64,000 nt of DNA from an uncultured Oscillospiraceae bacterium (GTDB lineage: Bacteria > Bacillota > Clostridia > Oscillospirales > Ruminococcaceae): the NCBI GenBank assembly GCA_910583935.1, contig CAJTZM010000006.1:1-64000 (forward strand), in the 5' to 3' direction. The position numbers and the translations under genes were made by a program. Within the stretch, counting starts at the first letter, position 1; every line of letters starts with the position of its first letter. Positions 51,083 to 59,314 of the stretch are shown one piece after another. The notes below the pieces were generated by a model. The model searched no databases, had not been told where the DNA came from, and worked only from the letters and a program-made list of their open reading frames with translations.

Positions 51083-51640
51083 GTGGAGGACTTTGAAATT
51101 GTCAATCTGTACTGGGCCCGTTCAGAAGACGCCATCTCCCAAACGGCAGAGAAATACGGCCATTACTGCCGCGCCATCGCTCGCCGGATTTTATCCAACC
51201 GGGAGGACGCCCAGGAAAGCGTAAACGATACCTATTTCGCCGCTTGGAACGCCATGCCGCCCCATCGACCAGCGGCGCTGCAAATTTTTTTGGGCAAAAT
51301 CACCCGCCGGCTGTCCTTGAAAAAATGGCGGGACCAAAACCGGTGCAAGCGCGGCGGCGGGCAGACGGCGCTGGTTTTGGACGAGCTGGCTGAATCGATC
51401 CCTGCCGGGAACGGCGTTGAGGATCAAATTCTTGGAGCCGAGCTGGTCCGGGCACTTAATGGCTTTTTGGAGGACCTTCCACAAACGGAACGGCGGGTCT
51501 TCCTTTACCGGTACTGGTACCTAAACTCCATCGGCGAGATCAGCCGGGAATTTGACTTTAGCCCCAGCAAAATAAAATCCATGCTGCACCGAACGCGGGG
51601 AAAGCTGCGCTCTTTTTTACAGAAGGAGGGATGGGAATGA
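51083..51640 (+). CDS. ECF-like sigma-70 family RNA polymerase sigma factor
   Basis: The 185-residue protein has region 2 ('AEKYGHYCRAIARRILSNREDAQESVNDTYFAAWNAMPPHRPAALQIFLGKITRRLSLKKWR') and region 4 ('LPQTERRVFLYRYWYLNSIGEISREFDFSPSKIKSMLHRTRGKLRSFL'), so it is an extracytoplasmic-type sigma factor. The start is a GTG with GGGAGGG upstream. It overlaps the next gene by four bases (ATGA). The signal and regulon are unknown. Confidence 0.92.
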   Translation: MEDFEIVNLYWARSEDAISQTAEKYGHYCRAIARRILSNREDAQESVNDTYFAAWNAMPPHRPAALQIFLGKITRRLSLKKWRDQNRCKRGGGQTALVLDELAESIPAGNGVEDQILGAELVRALNGFLEDLPQTERRVFLYRYWYLNSIGEISREFDFSPSKIKSMLHRTRGKLRSFLQKEGWE

Positions 51641-52191
51641 ACGCATATCAGCTTCTGGAGGCTCTGAGGGAAATCGACGAGCGGCATCTGGCCGGCGTAA
51701 AGTCCGGTTCCCCTTTGGGACGGGAAAGACGGTTTAAGCGCGGCTGGATCCTTCTCGCCGCCGTCATCGCAGTGCTGGCGCTTTGCGGCTTTGCCGCTTA
51801 CCGGCTGGCACTTTCGGATCTATGGCTGCAAAATCCGTCGCAAAATCCGATAGAAACGGTGCAAAGCGCCCTTCAGAATCAGCTGGAGAAGGAATATGCG
51901 CTGGAATTGACCATCGAACGAATCGAGATCGACCAAGGGGAAACCACCCGGGCGGCGGAACGGTACCGGGGAAGCGAGCTGGCCCAGGCCCTAGGGTGGA
52001 CCGACCAATATCTGGCCGAACATTTTGTGGCGGTCCGGGCAGAGTATCGGGCGGTCTACGACCACACCAAAACCTTTTTGGACGACGGGAAGGTCTGCCA
52101 GTATTTCTATCTGACCCGAGACCCCAAAACCGGCCGATGGACCATTTGGGATAATATGACCGCCGCCCAAAACCATCCGCCGGAGGGTTAA
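51637..52191 (+). CDS. Membrane-anchored partner of the sigma factor (putative anti-sigma)
   Basis: The 184-residue protein has a short cytosolic N-terminus ('LLEALREIDERHL'), one membrane span (about residues 34-56) and an external domain of unknown family. The position directly behind a sigma factor, with translational overlap, and the topology suit an anti-sigma or sensor partner. 'IDERHL' is also seen in other Clostridia proteins in this place. Its external domain is not recognised. AAGGAGGG precedes the ATG. Confidence 0.7.
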   Translation: MNAYQLLEALREIDERHLAGVKSGSPLGRERRFKRGWILLAAVIAVLALCGFAAYRLALSDLWLQNPSQNPIETVQSALQNQLEKEYALELTIERIEIDQGETTRAAERYRGSELAQALGWTDQYLAEHFVAVRAEYRAVYDHTKTFLDDGKVCQYFYLTRDPKTGRWTIWDNMTAAQNHPPEG

Positions 52192-53038
52192 ACGAAAAAG
52201 AATCGGGCGATCTGATGGAATAAAAAGCATACGGCGAAGCCGATGCCGGTGGGAAGCAGGAAAGACAGCGCCGTCCATTTGACGCTTTTGGTCTCCTTGT
52301 AGATCGTCAGGCAGGTGGTGGAGCAGGGCCAATGCATAATCGAAAAGAGCATAACGCTGACGGCGGTCATCCAGGTCCAGCCGTTTTCTACCAGAAGCTG
52401 GCGAAGGGCGGATAGATTTTCCATGTCCACCAGATTTCCGGTGGATAGGTAAGCCATAATGATGATGGGAAAGACAATTTCATTGGCAGGAAGCCCCAGG
52501 ATGAAGGCCAGCAGGATCACGCCATCCATCCCCAGCGCCCGGGCAAAGGGATCCAAAAAATTTGCGCAGTGGGCCAAAAGGGTCAGATCCCCTACCGTGA
52601 CGTTGGCCATCACCCAGATCAAAAGCCCCGCTGGAGCGGCCACCGCCGCTGCCCGTCCCAGGACAAACAGAGTGCGGTCCAAAATGGAGCGGACGATGAC
52701 CTTGCCGATTTGGGGGCGCCGGTAGGGCGGCAGCTCCAGCGTAAAGGAGGACGGCACCCCCTTCAAAATCGTTCGGGACAGCATTTTAGAGGTCCAAAAG
52801 GTCATTAGGATACCCAAAAGAATCAGGCCGGTCAGCAGCAGCGCCGATCCGGCCGACTGGGCCAGGCCGCCGGAAACACCCACAAAAAACATGGACAAAA
52901 GGGAAATCAGGGTTGGAAACCGTCCGTTGCAGGGGACAAAGTTGTTGGTGAGCATGGCGATCAGGCGCTCTCTGGGAGAATCGATGATGCGGCAGCCGAC
53001 AATACCCGCCGCATTGCACCCAAAGCCCATGCACATGG
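52188..53038 (-). pseudogene. feoB: FeoB, C-terminal half (disrupted)
   Basis: This is the missing part of FeoB: 'GFGCNAAGIVGCRIIDSPRERLIAMLTNNFVPCNGRFPTLI' (gate motif), and the second gate 'APAGLLIWVMANVTVGDLTLL', 'GMDGVILLAFILGLPANEIVFPIIIMAYLSTG'. The open frame continues to 53096, but residues before the core are foreign and the only ATG lies in the loop of a terminator hairpin. It has no promoter of its own. Joined at the core to the N-terminal half, it would be in frame and total about 716 residues. Confidence 0.93.
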
Positions 53039-53054
53039 GCGTGCCAATTTTGCA
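53027..53054. other. att site (attL-type) at the feoB C-half breakpoint
   Basis: The core CCATGCACATGG (53027-53038) is followed, after 3 bases, by TGCCAATTTTGCA (53042-53054), the exact reverse complement of the arm at 38982-38994. Both cores read in the same direction. Confidence 0.9.
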
Positions 53055-53073
53055 AAATCTAGCCGGCGGATAA

Positions 53074-53118
53074 AAAAATCCCCGCAGGAAAGCCATTTTC
53101 CCTGCGGGGATTTTTGCG
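53074..53118. terminator. Terminator of the ABC exporter operon
   Basis: AAAAATCCCCGCAGG and CCTGCGGGGATTTTT form a stem with T runs on both strands. It separates the exporter genes from the feoB remnant. Confidence 0.9.
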
Positions 53119-53120
53119 TT

Positions 53121-55037
53121 TTAAGAAAGCTCAAACATTCCGGTATAAAGCTGATAGTATTTTCCCTGTTTGGCAATCAGCTCCTGATGGTCGCCCTCCT
53201 CGATGATTTTTCCGTGCTCCAGCACGATGATGACATTGGAATTTCGCACCGTTGACAGCCGGTGGGCGATGACAAACACCGTCCGGCCTTCCATCAGCGT
53301 ATCCATCCCCTTTTCAATCAGCGATTCGGTGCGGGTGTCGATAGAGCTGGTGGCTTCATCCAGGATTAACACCGGCGGATCGGCTACCGCCGCCCGGGCA
53401 ATGGCCAAAAGCTGCCGCTGCCCCTGACTTAAATTAGCGCCGTCGGCGGTGAGGACTGTATCATAGCCCTGCGGCAGATGACTGATGAAGAAGTGGGCGT
53501 TGGCCAGCTTTGCCGCCGCCTCGATTTCCTGGTCGGTGGCGTCCAGCCGGCCGTAGCGGATATTCTCCCTCACGGTGCCTGTAAATAGGTGGGTATCCTG
53601 CAATACCATGGACAAGGAGCGACGAAGATCGGCTTTTTTAATCTTGTTGATGTTGATGCCGTCGTAGCGAATCTTTCCGTCCGGCACGTCGTAAAACCGG
53701 TTGATCAGATTGGTGATGGTGGTCTTCCCCGCGCCGGTAGAGCCTACAAAGGCAATCTTCTCCCCTGGCCGCGCCTGTAGGGTGATGCCGTCTAAAACAA
53801 TTTTGTTTTCCTCATAGCCGAACACCACATCCTCGAATTCCACCGCGCCGCGGACCTGCGTATAGGTCAGGCTTCCGTCGCCGTGGGGATGCCGCCAGGC
53901 CCATAGGCCGGTACGCGCATTCGTCTCTTCCAGCGAACCGTCCGGCAGGCGGCGGGCGCGAACCAGCGTTACATATCCGTTATCCGCTTCTGGCTGCTCG
54001 TCAATAACCGCAAAAATTCGTTCCGCGCCGGCCAGAGCGGCCAACAGGATGTTAAACTGCTGGCTTAGCATGGAAATCGGCTGGTTAAAGGAACGGGTGT
54101 ACTGTAAGAAGGATCCGATGGTACCCAGATCCAAAACTCCAAAAATCGCCAGTGCGGCGCCGGCCGTAGCGGTTACCGCATAGCTGATATGTCCCATATT
54201 GTTGGAAACCGGACCCATGATGTTGGAGAAGGTGCCGGCGTTCGACGCCGCGTAGCACAGCTCCTCATTCATCTGGGTAAAGTCTTCCTTGACCGCGTCT
54301 TCATGGCAAAAAACCTTTACAACCTTCTGCCCTTCGATCATTTCCTCAATGTATCCGTTCACCTGGCCCAAGGCCCGCTGCTGCTTGATGAAAAAGCTGG
54401 CGGATTTTCCGCCGATGATTTTGACCAGCCACAAAAGGATTATCAGTAAAAGCACTGCCAGAATGGTCAGCTGCCAGCTGAGCACCAGCATCATGGTGAA
54501 AACGCCTGTTACCGTAATCACCGAGGAGATCAGCTGGGGAATGCCTTCGCTGATCATCTCCCGCAGAGTATCGGTATCGTTGGTGTAGCGGCTCATCAAT
54601 TCGCCGTGGGTATGGGTATCGAAATACCGAATCGGCAAAGACTGCATATGGGTAAACAAATCGGTGCGGATTTTCCGCATGGCGCCGGTGGATATGTTCA
54701 CCATCAGCCGTTTATACAGATATCCGCTGCCCACGCCGATAAGATAAATAACCGCCATAACCAAAAGCATCGACGCGAAAGCGGTCAGGTCGGGATTTTC
54801 CCGGCCGATAAACGGCACAATATAGTCATTGATAATCGGTTTTAAAAAATAGGTGCTGGCTACGCTGGCACCGGAACTGCCAATAATACCCAAAACCACC
54901 AGCAGCATCTGCAGCTTGTATTCCATCAGATAGCCTGCCAGACGGCGGATGGTTATCTTGGGATTTTTGGGTTTTTCCAACGCCGGTCTTCTGCCGGGAC
55001 CATGGCCCATGGAGACGACACGTGCTTGCCTCGCCAT
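53121..55037 (-). CDS. ABC exporter, ATP-binding/permease subunit 2 (consensus site)
   Basis: The 638-residue half-transporter has six membrane helices and a nucleotide-binding domain with Walker A 'VGSTGAGKTTITNLINRFYD', signature 'ANLSQGQRQLLAIARA' and Walker B 'VLILDEATSSID' with the catalytic Glu. An insert near residues 335-385 precedes the nucleotide domain. It pairs with the gene 2 bases upstream as a heterodimeric multidrug-type exporter (BmrCD/TM287-288 style). A promoter upstream and MarR divergent suggest drug- or metabolite-induced expression. Confidence 0.94.
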   Translation of the reverse strand: MARQARVVSMGHGPGRRPALEKPKNPKITIRRLAGYLMEYKLQMLLVVLGIIGSSGASVASTYFLKPIINDYIVPFIGRENPDLTAFASMLLVMAVIYLIGVGSGYLYKRLMVNISTGAMRKIRTDLFTHMQSLPIRYFDTHTHGELMSRYTNDTDTLREMISEGIPQLISSVITVTGVFTMMLVLSWQLTILAVLLLIILLWLVKIIGGKSASFFIKQQRALGQVNGYIEEMIEGQKVVKVFCHEDAVKEDFTQMNEELCYAASNAGTFSNIMGPVSNNMGHISYAVTATAGAALAIFGVLDLGTIGSFLQYTRSFNQPISMLSQQFNILLAALAGAERIFAVIDEQPEADNGYVTLVRARRLPDGSLEETNARTGLWAWRHPHGDGSLTYTQVRGAVEFEDVVFGYEENKIVLDGITLQARPGEKIAFVGSTGAGKTTITNLINRFYDVPDGKIRYDGININKIKKADLRRSLSMVLQDTHLFTGTVRENIRYGRLDATDQEIEAAAKLANAHFFISHLPQGYDTVLTADGANLSQGQRQLLAIARAAVADPPVLILDEATSSIDTRTESLIEKGMDTLMEGRTVFVIAHRLSTVRNSNVIIVLEHGKIIEEGDHQELIAKQGKYYQLYTGMFELS

Positions 55038-55039
55038 AG

Positions 55040-56800
55040 TTAGGCCACCCCCTTCTGCTGGGACTCATACACTTCCCGATAAATCTGATTAGAGACCAAA
55101 AGCTCCTCATGGGTGCCCACTGCGTCAATCCGCCCGTCGTTTAAAACAATGATCCGGTCCGCATCCTGCACCGAGGTCACCCGCTGTGCAATAATAAAGG
55201 TGGTGGTGCCGGACAGCTTTTCCCGCAGGGCCTGTCGGATCTTGCTGTCGGTAGCGGTGTCCACTGCGCTGGTGCTGTCGTCCAAAATAATGATTTTCGG
55301 CTTTTTCAAAAGCGCCCGGGCGATACAAAGCCGCTGCTTCTGCCCTCCGGACACGTTGACGCCTCCCTGTCCCAAATCGGTGTCATACCCGTCCGGGAAG
55401 GACTGGACAAAATCATGGGCCTGGGCGGCGCGGCAGGCCTCCTCTATCTGCTCGTCGGTGGCGTTTTCATCTCCCCAACGCAGATTTTCCTTAATCGTGC
55501 CGGAAAACAGCACATTCTTCTGCAGCACCATGGCCACGGCGTTGCGCAAAGTTTCCAGCGGATATTCCCGCACATCCCGGCCGCCTACCTTCAGGCTGCC
55601 GCTGTAAACATCATACAGGCGGGGAATCAGCTGCACCAGCGTGGTTTTGGCCGAACCGGTGCCGCCGATAACGCCGATGGTCTCGCCGGAGCGAATGTGC
55701 AGATTGATGTTTTCTAATGTCAGGTTATCTCCCTGCTTAGCGTAGCTGAACGAGACGTTTTCAAAATCCACCGACCCATCCGCCACCTGGATCCCCCAAT
55801 TATCCGAATCGGTGATGTCCAGCGGTTCGTCCAGCACCTCCACAATTCGGTGAATCGACGCGCGGGCCATCACCAAACCCACAAAGTTCATGGAGATCAT
55901 CATTAAAGACATGAGTGTCTGCATCAGATAGCTTAAAAAGCTGAAAAACTGGCCAGTGAGCATATTCCCGGCGATGATCTGCTGGCCGCCGAACCAGGAG
56001 ATGGCGATCATACAGGCGTAGACTACAAAGTTCATCAGCGGCATGTTGACGATTAAAAGGCATTCCGCCCTTTTTTGGGCCTCCTGCAGCTTAACCGCCG
56101 CCTGGCGAAATTTTTCGCTCTCATGGTCGCTGCGGACAAACGCCTTGACCACGCGGATTCCCACTAAATTTTCCTGCACCGACGCGTTCATGCTGTCGTA
56201 CTGATCCAGCATCCGCTGGAACCGGGGATAGGCCCTCGCGATCACTAGGGAAAGCACGCCCACCAGCACCGGAACAGCTACCAGAAAGATCAGGGATAGC
56301 TGGGCGTTGATATTGACCGCCATAAAAATCGCGCAGACAAACATCAGCGGCCCGCGGATCATGCCGCGGATGATGTTTGCAAATGCGTTTTGGGTGTTGG
56401 TCACATCGGTGGTCAGCCGGGTGATCAGCGATGCGGTGGAAAAACGGTCCACGTTGGCAAAGGAGAAATCCTGGATCTTATCAAACAGCGTTTTCCGAAT
56501 GTTTTTGGCAAAGCCGGAGCTGGCTACTGCGGCAAAGCGTCCGCTTCCCGCGCCGAAGCACAGGGAGGCTATCGCCATCAGCACCATGAACAGGCCGATT
56601 TTTGCCACATAGGGCAGGTTGCCGCCCGCAATTCCCACATCAATGATTTTCGACATGAGAAAGGGGATAAGAATTTCCATACTGACCTCGCCTACCATAC
56701 ATAGGGGGCTGAGGATGGCCGGCCACTTATACTCTCCTACAAAAGAAAGCAGCTTGCGCAGGTCGCCGGTTCCCTTTTTTGGGGGTTGTCTGGATGACAT
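55040..56800 (-). CDS. ABC exporter, ATP-binding/permease subunit 1 (degenerate site)
   Basis: The 586-residue half-transporter has six helices, Walker A 'IGGTGSAKTTLVQLIPRLYD', signature 'VNVSGGQKQRLCIARA' and Walker B 'IIILDDSTSAVD'. Asp replaces the catalytic Glu after Walker B, as in the degenerate site of heterodimeric exporters. With its partner gene it would form one consensus and one degenerate ATP site. The ATG at 56798-56800 follows AGAGGTG; earlier in-frame ATG codons lack a site. Confidence 0.94.
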   Translation of the reverse strand: MSSRQPPKKGTGDLRKLLSFVGEYKWPAILSPLCMVGEVSMEILIPFLMSKIIDVGIAGGNLPYVAKIGLFMVLMAIASLCFGAGSGRFAAVASSGFAKNIRKTLFDKIQDFSFANVDRFSTASLITRLTTDVTNTQNAFANIIRGMIRGPLMFVCAIFMAVNINAQLSLIFLVAVPVLVGVLSLVIARAYPRFQRMLDQYDSMNASVQENLVGIRVVKAFVRSDHESEKFRQAAVKLQEAQKRAECLLIVNMPLMNFVVYACMIAISWFGGQQIIAGNMLTGQFFSFLSYLMQTLMSLMMISMNFVGLVMARASIHRIVEVLDEPLDITDSDNWGIQVADGSVDFENVSFSYAKQGDNLTLENINLHIRSGETIGVIGGTGSAKTTLVQLIPRLYDVYSGSLKVGGRDVREYPLETLRNAVAMVLQKNVLFSGTIKENLRWGDENATDEQIEEACRAAQAHDFVQSFPDGYDTDLGQGGVNVSGGQKQRLCIARALLKKPKIIILDDSTSAVDTATDSKIRQALREKLSGTTTFIIAQRVTSVQDADRIIVLNDGRIDAVGTHEELLVSNQIYREVYESQQKGVA

Positions 56801-56830
56801 TTTATCACCTCTTCTATTCATTTCCATCTT

Positions 56831-56859
56831 ATTATACTATTTTGTGTATATTATGTCAA
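56831..56859 (-). promoter_or_regulatory. Consensus promoter of the ABC exporter operon
   Basis: TTGACA and TATAAT on the minus strand are spaced 17 bases, a perfect match to the sigma-A consensus. Confidence 0.93.
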
Positions 56860-56860
56860 C

Positions 56861-56873
56861 GCTTAATTTAAGC
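56861..56873. promoter_or_regulatory. Palindrome GCTTAATTTAAGC, candidate MarR operator
   Basis: Six-base arms around a single T lie directly upstream of the exporter -35 and between the two divergent promoters. MarR operators are dyads of this kind. Confidence 0.5.
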
Positions 56874-56905
56874 AAAACAAAAAAGTGAATAAAAGCGTAA
56901 TATTC

Positions 56906-56934
56906 TTGACATTTCTATCCATATTGCTTATAAT
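56906..56934 (+). promoter_or_regulatory. Consensus promoter of the MarR gene
   Basis: TTGACA and TATAAT are spaced 17 bases, divergent from the exporter promoter. Confidence 0.93.
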
Positions 56935-56965
56935 GAAGACAGTACAGTGAAAGGAGAGGTTGCAG

Positions 56966-57460
56966 GTGGAGAAGGTAGATCGGAAAACGGTGGTCCGGGA
57001 ACTGATGTCCATGCACCCGTTGTTCCGGAAAAAATTCCTTAACCGGCCGGACCATCCTTTCGGCGGAATGTCCAAATCCCAACGCAATGTGGTTATGGCG
57101 CTGAATCTTTATCCGGCCATGAATATGGGGCAGCTGGCGGTAGAGGCAAATGTTTCCCTACAGCAGATTACCAAAACGGTCAATGCCTTAGAGGATATGG
57201 GGTACGTGCGACGGTACATCGACCGGGCGAACCGGCGGCAGATTTGGGTTTCGCTCAGCGAGGAGTGCCAGAACATGATCCGCAATAGTTGCGATGCCAA
57301 CGACGGGCTGCTGGTGGAAAGCTTTTCGTCCTTGTCCGACGCGGATATGCTCCAGCTGCAGGAAGCGGTGCGTACGGTCCTGCGCATTGTCAACAAAATG
57401 GAGGACCGTCCGTTACAGGATTTAAACGAAAAAGGCCATCATCCGCATCAGGAAAAGTAA
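56966..57460 (+). CDS. MarR-family transcription regulator
   Basis: The 164-residue protein has the MarR winged helix ('MSKSQRNVVMALNLYPAMNMGQLAVEANVSLQQITKTVNALEDMGYVRRYIDRANRRQIWVSLSEE') and long dimerisation helices at both ends. It probably represses the divergent exporter operon and itself. The GTG at 56966 is 9 bases after AAGGAG; a TTG at 56960 is only 3 bases away. The C-terminus is charged (LNEKGHHPHQEK). Confidence 0.9.
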   Translation: MEKVDRKTVVRELMSMHPLFRKKFLNRPDHPFGGMSKSQRNVVMALNLYPAMNMGQLAVEANVSLQQITKTVNALEDMGYVRRYIDRANRRQIWVSLSEECQNMIRNSCDANDGLLVESFSSLSDADMLQLQEAVRTVLRIVNKMEDRPLQDLNEKGHHPHQEK

Positions 57461-57473
57461 AAGTCCGCACAGC

Positions 57474-57515
57474 CAAAACAACCGGAACAGAGTAGCTCTG
57501 TTCCGGTTGTTATTT
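57474..57515 (+). terminator. Terminator after the MarR gene
   Basis: ACAACCGGAACAGAG and CTCTGTTCCGGTTGT form a long stem with a T-rich tail. Confidence 0.9.
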
Positions 57516-57585
57516 TGTAAAAGAAGTCTTGCCGGGGATCCTGCATCTTCAATGAAAATTCCCCGGCAAATTCGGAATTGCGCAA

Positions 57586-58080
57586 TTATTTCTTTATGCT
57601 TTTCATATATAAAGTATAGTCACTCGGATCAAATTCATCACCATAACCTTTATCAATCGCTTCAGTGAATCCAAGCTTAAAATAAATATGCTTTGCTCTT
57701 TCATTGTCATCCTCAACCCCAATAGTGAATTCTTTATAGCCTTGTTTTTCTAAGTCAGATAAAACAAACTGCATGAATTTTTGCCCAAGCCCCAAGCCCT
57801 GATATTGATTCTGTAATCTAAATGCCTGGAAATAAACTCTTTGATTGGGTATTGCCTCTGTTTTTAGGTCATGGCTTATATAGCTTACGGTCAATTCTCC
57901 TATAAAAGCGCTATTTAATTCCATAACATATACATCAATTTCTTGGTTGTCAAATTCTTCTAATCTCATTTTTCTATATTTGATCCACAGCTGCTCATCA
58001 TCAGGGAATAAATCATATAATTGATCAAATTCTTCTTTTGCTATCTTTTTTATGGTATAATTCAATTCCTTTTTATTCAC
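57586..58080 (-). CDS. GNAT-family N-acetyltransferase (AT-rich)
   Basis: The 164-residue protein has the GNAT motif 'NQYQGLGLGQKFMQFVLSDLEKQGYKEFTIGVEDDNERAKHIYFKLGFTEA'. Its coding region is far more AT-rich than the neighbouring genes, which points to recent acquisition. The start is unclear: the frame opens with GTG at 58080, while an ATG with an AAGGTG-type site just upstream is in another frame and meets a stop after five codons. A single-base deletion could explain this. Substrate unknown. Confidence 0.75.
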   Translation of the reverse strand: MNKKELNYTIKKIAKEEFDQLYDLFPDDEQLWIKYRKMRLEEFDNQEIDVYVMELNSAFIGELTVSYISHDLKTEAIPNQRVYFQAFRLQNQYQGLGLGQKFMQFVLSDLEKQGYKEFTIGVEDDNERAKHIYFKLGFTEAIDKGYGDEFDPSDYTLYMKSIKK

Positions 58081-58213
58081 CGTATTTTACACATCCAATC
58101 ACCTTTACAAATGCCGGTTCATCCGAATGGCAGCAAAACAGATCGTCATAAGCGGCCCTTCCCCCTTCGGTTAAAAGCACCGAAGGCCGCAGCAAACACT
58201 GGGAAAACTCGGC

Positions 58214-59314
58214 TCAGCGGCTGCGCCGTTCCGCCAGCAGCAGGTCCACCATCCGCCCGTAGCTTTGCACGCCGTCGGTCTGGGCGTTGGCCTTTAAATA
58301 GCCGTCGTTTAAGGAGGTGGAAACCTCGGCCACCTTGGTTTCAAACTGCTTCCAATACGCGTTGGAGAAGCGGTAATCGGCCTTTGCTTTTTCCGGCAGC
58401 GATTCGTAGATACGCCAGTAGCTGTCCTGCCAGCCGGCGCCATACAGGGCGTTCATCGCGTAGGAAAGGGCGTTGAGGGTCCCGCTGTAGCGCAGGGCTG
58501 GATCGTCCGATCCCCGGCAGGCCAGATAGGCGATAAAGCCCGCCTCGTCCTCCCGGATCCAGCCCTTTAAATGGGCCAGCTCGTGGCAGACGGTATAGGG
58601 AATCTCATAGTCGGGAATGTTCCGATTGTAATTGGCCTCGATGGTAAAGGGGGAAAACATCCCGGTGAGCCGCAGATGGGACATACCCCAGGAAAAGGCC
58701 ACCGGCTTGGGATTGGGGTAATATCCGCTCAAAGAAGGGTATTGCTCCCCCAATTTTGCCATCGCCTGCTTTGCCTGCTTTCGGATGTTAACTCCTTCCA
58801 GAGAAAGACAGCCGGAGGGTTCGGTAGGGATCTGCGCGGCAAATTCGTTGGCCTGCGCCGCCAGCTCCTCACACAGCGCCGCCAGCTCCGACACAGAGGA
58901 ATCGCACAGCGAATACCCCGCCGTCTCGCCGAAGGGGATCCGCCCATAATTGATTAAGCAGGTCAGGGTCAACATGAGAAAGACGGCGGATGCCCCGCAC
59001 AGCAAAAACCGGAAAAACCGGGACAAAAGCTTTCCCAGTCCGGACCGGCGGTAAAAAGCAAAAAACAAAACCGTCCCCAAAAAGCAAAGAAAGCCCAACG
59101 ATAAAGCATACAGCGCAAATTCATAGACGGAAAAGGGAAGCGGTGAAAGAATCCGCCCGATCGTGTTGGGGAAGATCGGAAAAACCCAAACCGCGTACCA
59201 CTGGGCAAAGCCCGCCCCGCTGCGGGACAGCCAGATAAAAAGCAGCGCTGCCGCCGCCATAGAGCCCGCCCATATAAAGCATTTTACATGCCGCCGGCAA
59301 TAGGATGCGATCAT
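58214..59314 (-). CDS. DUF3810-type membrane protein with HExxH metalloprotease motif
   Basis: The 366-residue protein has three membrane segments near the N-terminus and an external domain with 'YEIPYTVCHELAHLKGWIREDEAGFIAYLACRGSDDPALRYSGTL' containing the zinc motif HELAH and a downstream Glu. It fits the DUF3810 family of putative zinc peptidases. The ATG at 59312-59314 overlaps the DUF1848 gene by four bases, so the two genes are coupled. The function is unknown. Confidence 0.82.
   Translation of the reverse strand: MIASYCRRHVKCFIWAGSMAAAALLFIWLSRSGAGFAQWYAVWVFPIFPNTIGRILSPLPFSVYEFALYALSLGFLCFLGTVLFFAFYRRSGLGKLLSRFFRFLLCGASAVFLMLTLTCLINYGRIPFGETAGYSLCDSSVSELAALCEELAAQANEFAAQIPTEPSGCLSLEGVNIRKQAKQAMAKLGEQYPSLSGYYPNPKPVAFSWGMSHLRLTGMFSPFTIEANYNRNIPDYEIPYTVCHELAHLKGWIREDEAGFIAYLACRGSDDPALRYSGTLNALSYAMNALYGAGWQDSYWRIYESLPEKAKADYRFSNAYWKQFETKVAEVSTSLNDGYLKANAQTDGVQSYGRMVDLLLAERRSR

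Noticed and set aside
38978..53096. Simple insertion of a mobile element into feoB
   Set aside because: On the minus strand the C-terminal half precedes the N-terminal half, and the DNA between is core genome, so an ordinary insertion does not fit.
52188..53096. Independent nucleoside-recognition (Gate) domain protein
   Set aside because: The sequence continues exactly where the N-terminal FeoB half stops and has no start signals of its own.
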